Origin: Bacteroidota bacterium
GTDB lineage: Bacteria; Bacteroidota; Bacteroidia; Bacteroidales; P3
Direction of reading: 5' to 3'
NCBI GenBank assembly: GCA_030540495.1
Contig: JAUNWC010000066.1
Location: forward strand, 1 to 7,527
Length of the DNA stretch: 7,527 nt
Shown one piece after another: positions 6,727 through 7,527 of the stretch (the first letter of the stretch is position 1; the number at the start of each line of letters is the position of its first letter). A program made the translations under genes and the position numbers. A model generated the notes under the pieces. It was not told the origin of the DNA. It did not search any database and worked only from the letters and a program-made list of their open reading frames with translations.

Positions 6727-6918
6727 CTAATTCAAACTATAAAAAGGTTCATAGTTCAAAAATATGGAGTCTATATTATTAAAATCTATCTGCTCTATAT
6801 TCTTGTCAAGTATTTCATACATATTCGTTGCATGCACTCTTATTTTGTTTCCTTTATAAACATAGTAGGATAATTTTAATTTATTGTCTTTGCTAACAAT
6901 AAAACTTGTTGGCACGCC
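6727..6918 (-). pseudogene. 3' part of the thioredoxin-like gene, beyond an in-frame TGA
   Basis: This stretch continues the reading frame of the thioredoxin-like gene immediately after its TGA (6919-6921). It encodes 63 residues beginning GVPTSFIVSKDNKLKLSYYV and ends in TAG. GVPT-F-V is the cis-proline loop and following beta-strand that complete the thioredoxin fold, so it is the missing C-terminal third of the upstream product rather than a separate protein. A GTG at 6913-6915 could in principle start a 62-residue product, but it would begin inside the conserved motif, and no ribosome-binding sequence is evident. It would be translated only if the TGA were read through or is a sequence error. 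Confidence 0.7.
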
Positions 6919-7404
6919 TCAATTATCATTAACTTTAATCTTAGTATCAAAAATATAATTTGCTATATTGTTAAATCTATTAAAATTCCTAATGCTAAAA
7001 CGTTCATCATCATCTCGCAAATAATATTTAGTAATATTTTCCAAACCAACACGTTCCAATAATTTCTTGTTCTCTTTTATTCCCGCTGTTGATTCCATTA
7101 TATAATACCACTTAACCTCTTTATCACCAACCTTATTTAGTATCTTCGGATAGACCTCAAGCATATTTCTTACACAAGGTCCGCAATTATTACTATAAAG
7201 AATTACAAATTTATAGTGCGATGTATCTTTAAGTATAATTTCCTTTAAATCTTTTACTGTCAAAGATACATAACCCTCCATTTGAGAAGCGTTTTTTATA
7301 TCTTTTTTTGTTTCCGAAAAACCAATTTTCAAAGAAAAACATCCTATAAAAGAAACTACAACCAAACACAGCAGCACGCTCCAGAAACACTTTAAATTTT
7401 TCAT
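6919..7404 (-). CDS. Thioredoxin-like lipoprotein, truncated by an in-frame TGA
   Basis: As read, the product has 161 residues. The N-terminus has a basic start (MKNLK), a hydrophobic core and the lipobox-like SFIGC, so Cys22 is probably lipidated and the protein anchored in the envelope facing the periplasm or outside. A thioredoxin-fold domain follows: strand KFVILYS and then the redox motif CGPC at 74-77. Such proteins reduce or exchange disulfides; the partner is unknown. The cis-proline loop (GVPT), needed for the normal fold and active site, is absent from this product. It lies directly after the TGA in the same frame, so the intact gene would be 6727-7404 with about 225 residues. The TGA may come from TGG (Trp) or CGA (Arg) by one transition. 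The gene starts 42 bp after the stop of the gene at the right edge and is probably co-transcribed with it. Confidence 0.72.
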   Translation of the reverse strand: MKNLKCFWSVLLCLVVVSFIGCFSLKIGFSETKKDIKNASQMEGYVSLTVKDLKEIILKDTSHYKFVILYSNNCGPCVRNMLEVYPKILNKVGDKEVKWYYIMESTAGIKENKKLLERVGLENITKYYLRDDDERFSIRNFNRFNNIANYIFDTKIKVNDN

Positions 7405-7446
7405 TACATTTTACATCTTAAGAAAGCAGATATGCTTTATAGAACT

Positions 7447-7527
7447 CTATTTAGTAATCACATGATAAGGGGTAGAGAAAGAATAACTATTACTTTCTTT
7501 AGAGTAATATACTTCATATTGCCCCTG
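7447..7527 (-). CDS. C-terminus of an unidentified protein, cut by the window edge
   Basis: A minus-strand frame is open from the window edge to a TAG at 7447-7449 and encodes 26 residues, QGQYEVYYSKESNSYSFSTP followed by YHVITK. The alternating aromatic and polar residues look like beta-strand and fit a secreted or outer-membrane protein, but the piece is too short to identify. It precedes the thioredoxin-like lipoprotein on the same strand by 42 bp, suggesting an operon. In another frame, a 19-residue hydrophobic peptide starting MKYITLKK (start near 7517) is possible. The edge frame is preferred because it stays open to the end of the window. Confidence 0.4.
   Translation of the reverse strand, partial: QGQYEVYYSKESNSYSFSTPYHVITK

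Noticed and set aside
6727..6915. A separate small gene of 62 residues starting at GTG 6915
   Set aside because: It is in the same frame as the upstream thioredoxin-like gene and would start inside the conserved GVPT motif, so it is the cut-off C-terminus of that gene.
6919..6921. Genome-wide reassignment of UGA to Trp or Gly
   Set aside because: The other genes encode Trp with TGG (for example both Trp in lpxB at residues 120 and 122) and have no in-frame TGA, unlike AT-rich genomes with a changed code.
7423..7438. Small hairpin AAAGCA-GATA-TGCTTT between the edge gene and the thioredoxin-like gene
   Set aside because: The 6-bp AT-rich stem without a clear T tract is too weak to call a terminator.

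Overview
The window is AT-rich and gene-dense and looks like chromosomal DNA of a member of the Bacteroidota, probably a Bacteroidales-type organism. Three things point there: a homologue of the type IX secretion Plug protein (DUF5103 family), which is found in this phylum; promoter-like TAnnTTTG boxes of the Bacteroidota type; and codon and protein features typical of the group. No rRNA, tRNA, CRISPR array, insertion sequence or phage gene was recognised.

Left part (1-1221): the first ~58 bases, read on the minus strand, resemble a piece of guanylate kinase that is cut off before its ATP-binding N-terminus. Then comes lpxB (+), the lipid A disaccharide synthase. It meets the next gene tail to tail, with the two stop codons overlapping.

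Central part (1216-5693, minus strand): four closely spaced genes read as one operon in the order pepP-type aminopeptidase P, T9SS Plug-like protein, hddA, hddC. Gaps are 41, 28 and 38 bp. hddA and hddC supply two of the steps leading to GDP-D-glycero-alpha-D-manno-heptose, a nucleotide sugar for surface glycans. With lpxB beside them, this is a cell-envelope neighbourhood: lipid A, a glycan precursor and outer-membrane secretion. The other pathway genes (gmhA, gmhB) are not in the window.

Right part (5694-7527): a divergent regulatory region of 175 bp separates pepP from rnfA (+), a membrane subunit of the Rnf/Rsx electron-transport complex. The rnfA gene is alone here, with its own promoter-like box and a strong terminator. 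The 279 bp beyond it contain no convincing gene. They hold the terminator, a set of TAGGT repeats spaced mostly by 10 bp, a pair of 28-bp-spaced hairpin repeats, and a second hairpin serving the minus-strand genes. On the minus strand follows a thioredoxin-like lipoprotein gene interrupted by an in-frame TGA just before its conserved GVPT (cis-proline) motif. At the right edge lies the likely C-terminus of an unidentified upstream gene.

Most of the window is ordinary. The items most worth a second look are the TGA inside the thioredoxin-like gene, the truncated guanylate-kinase-like piece at the left edge, the solitary rnfA, and the repeat-bearing intergenic region.
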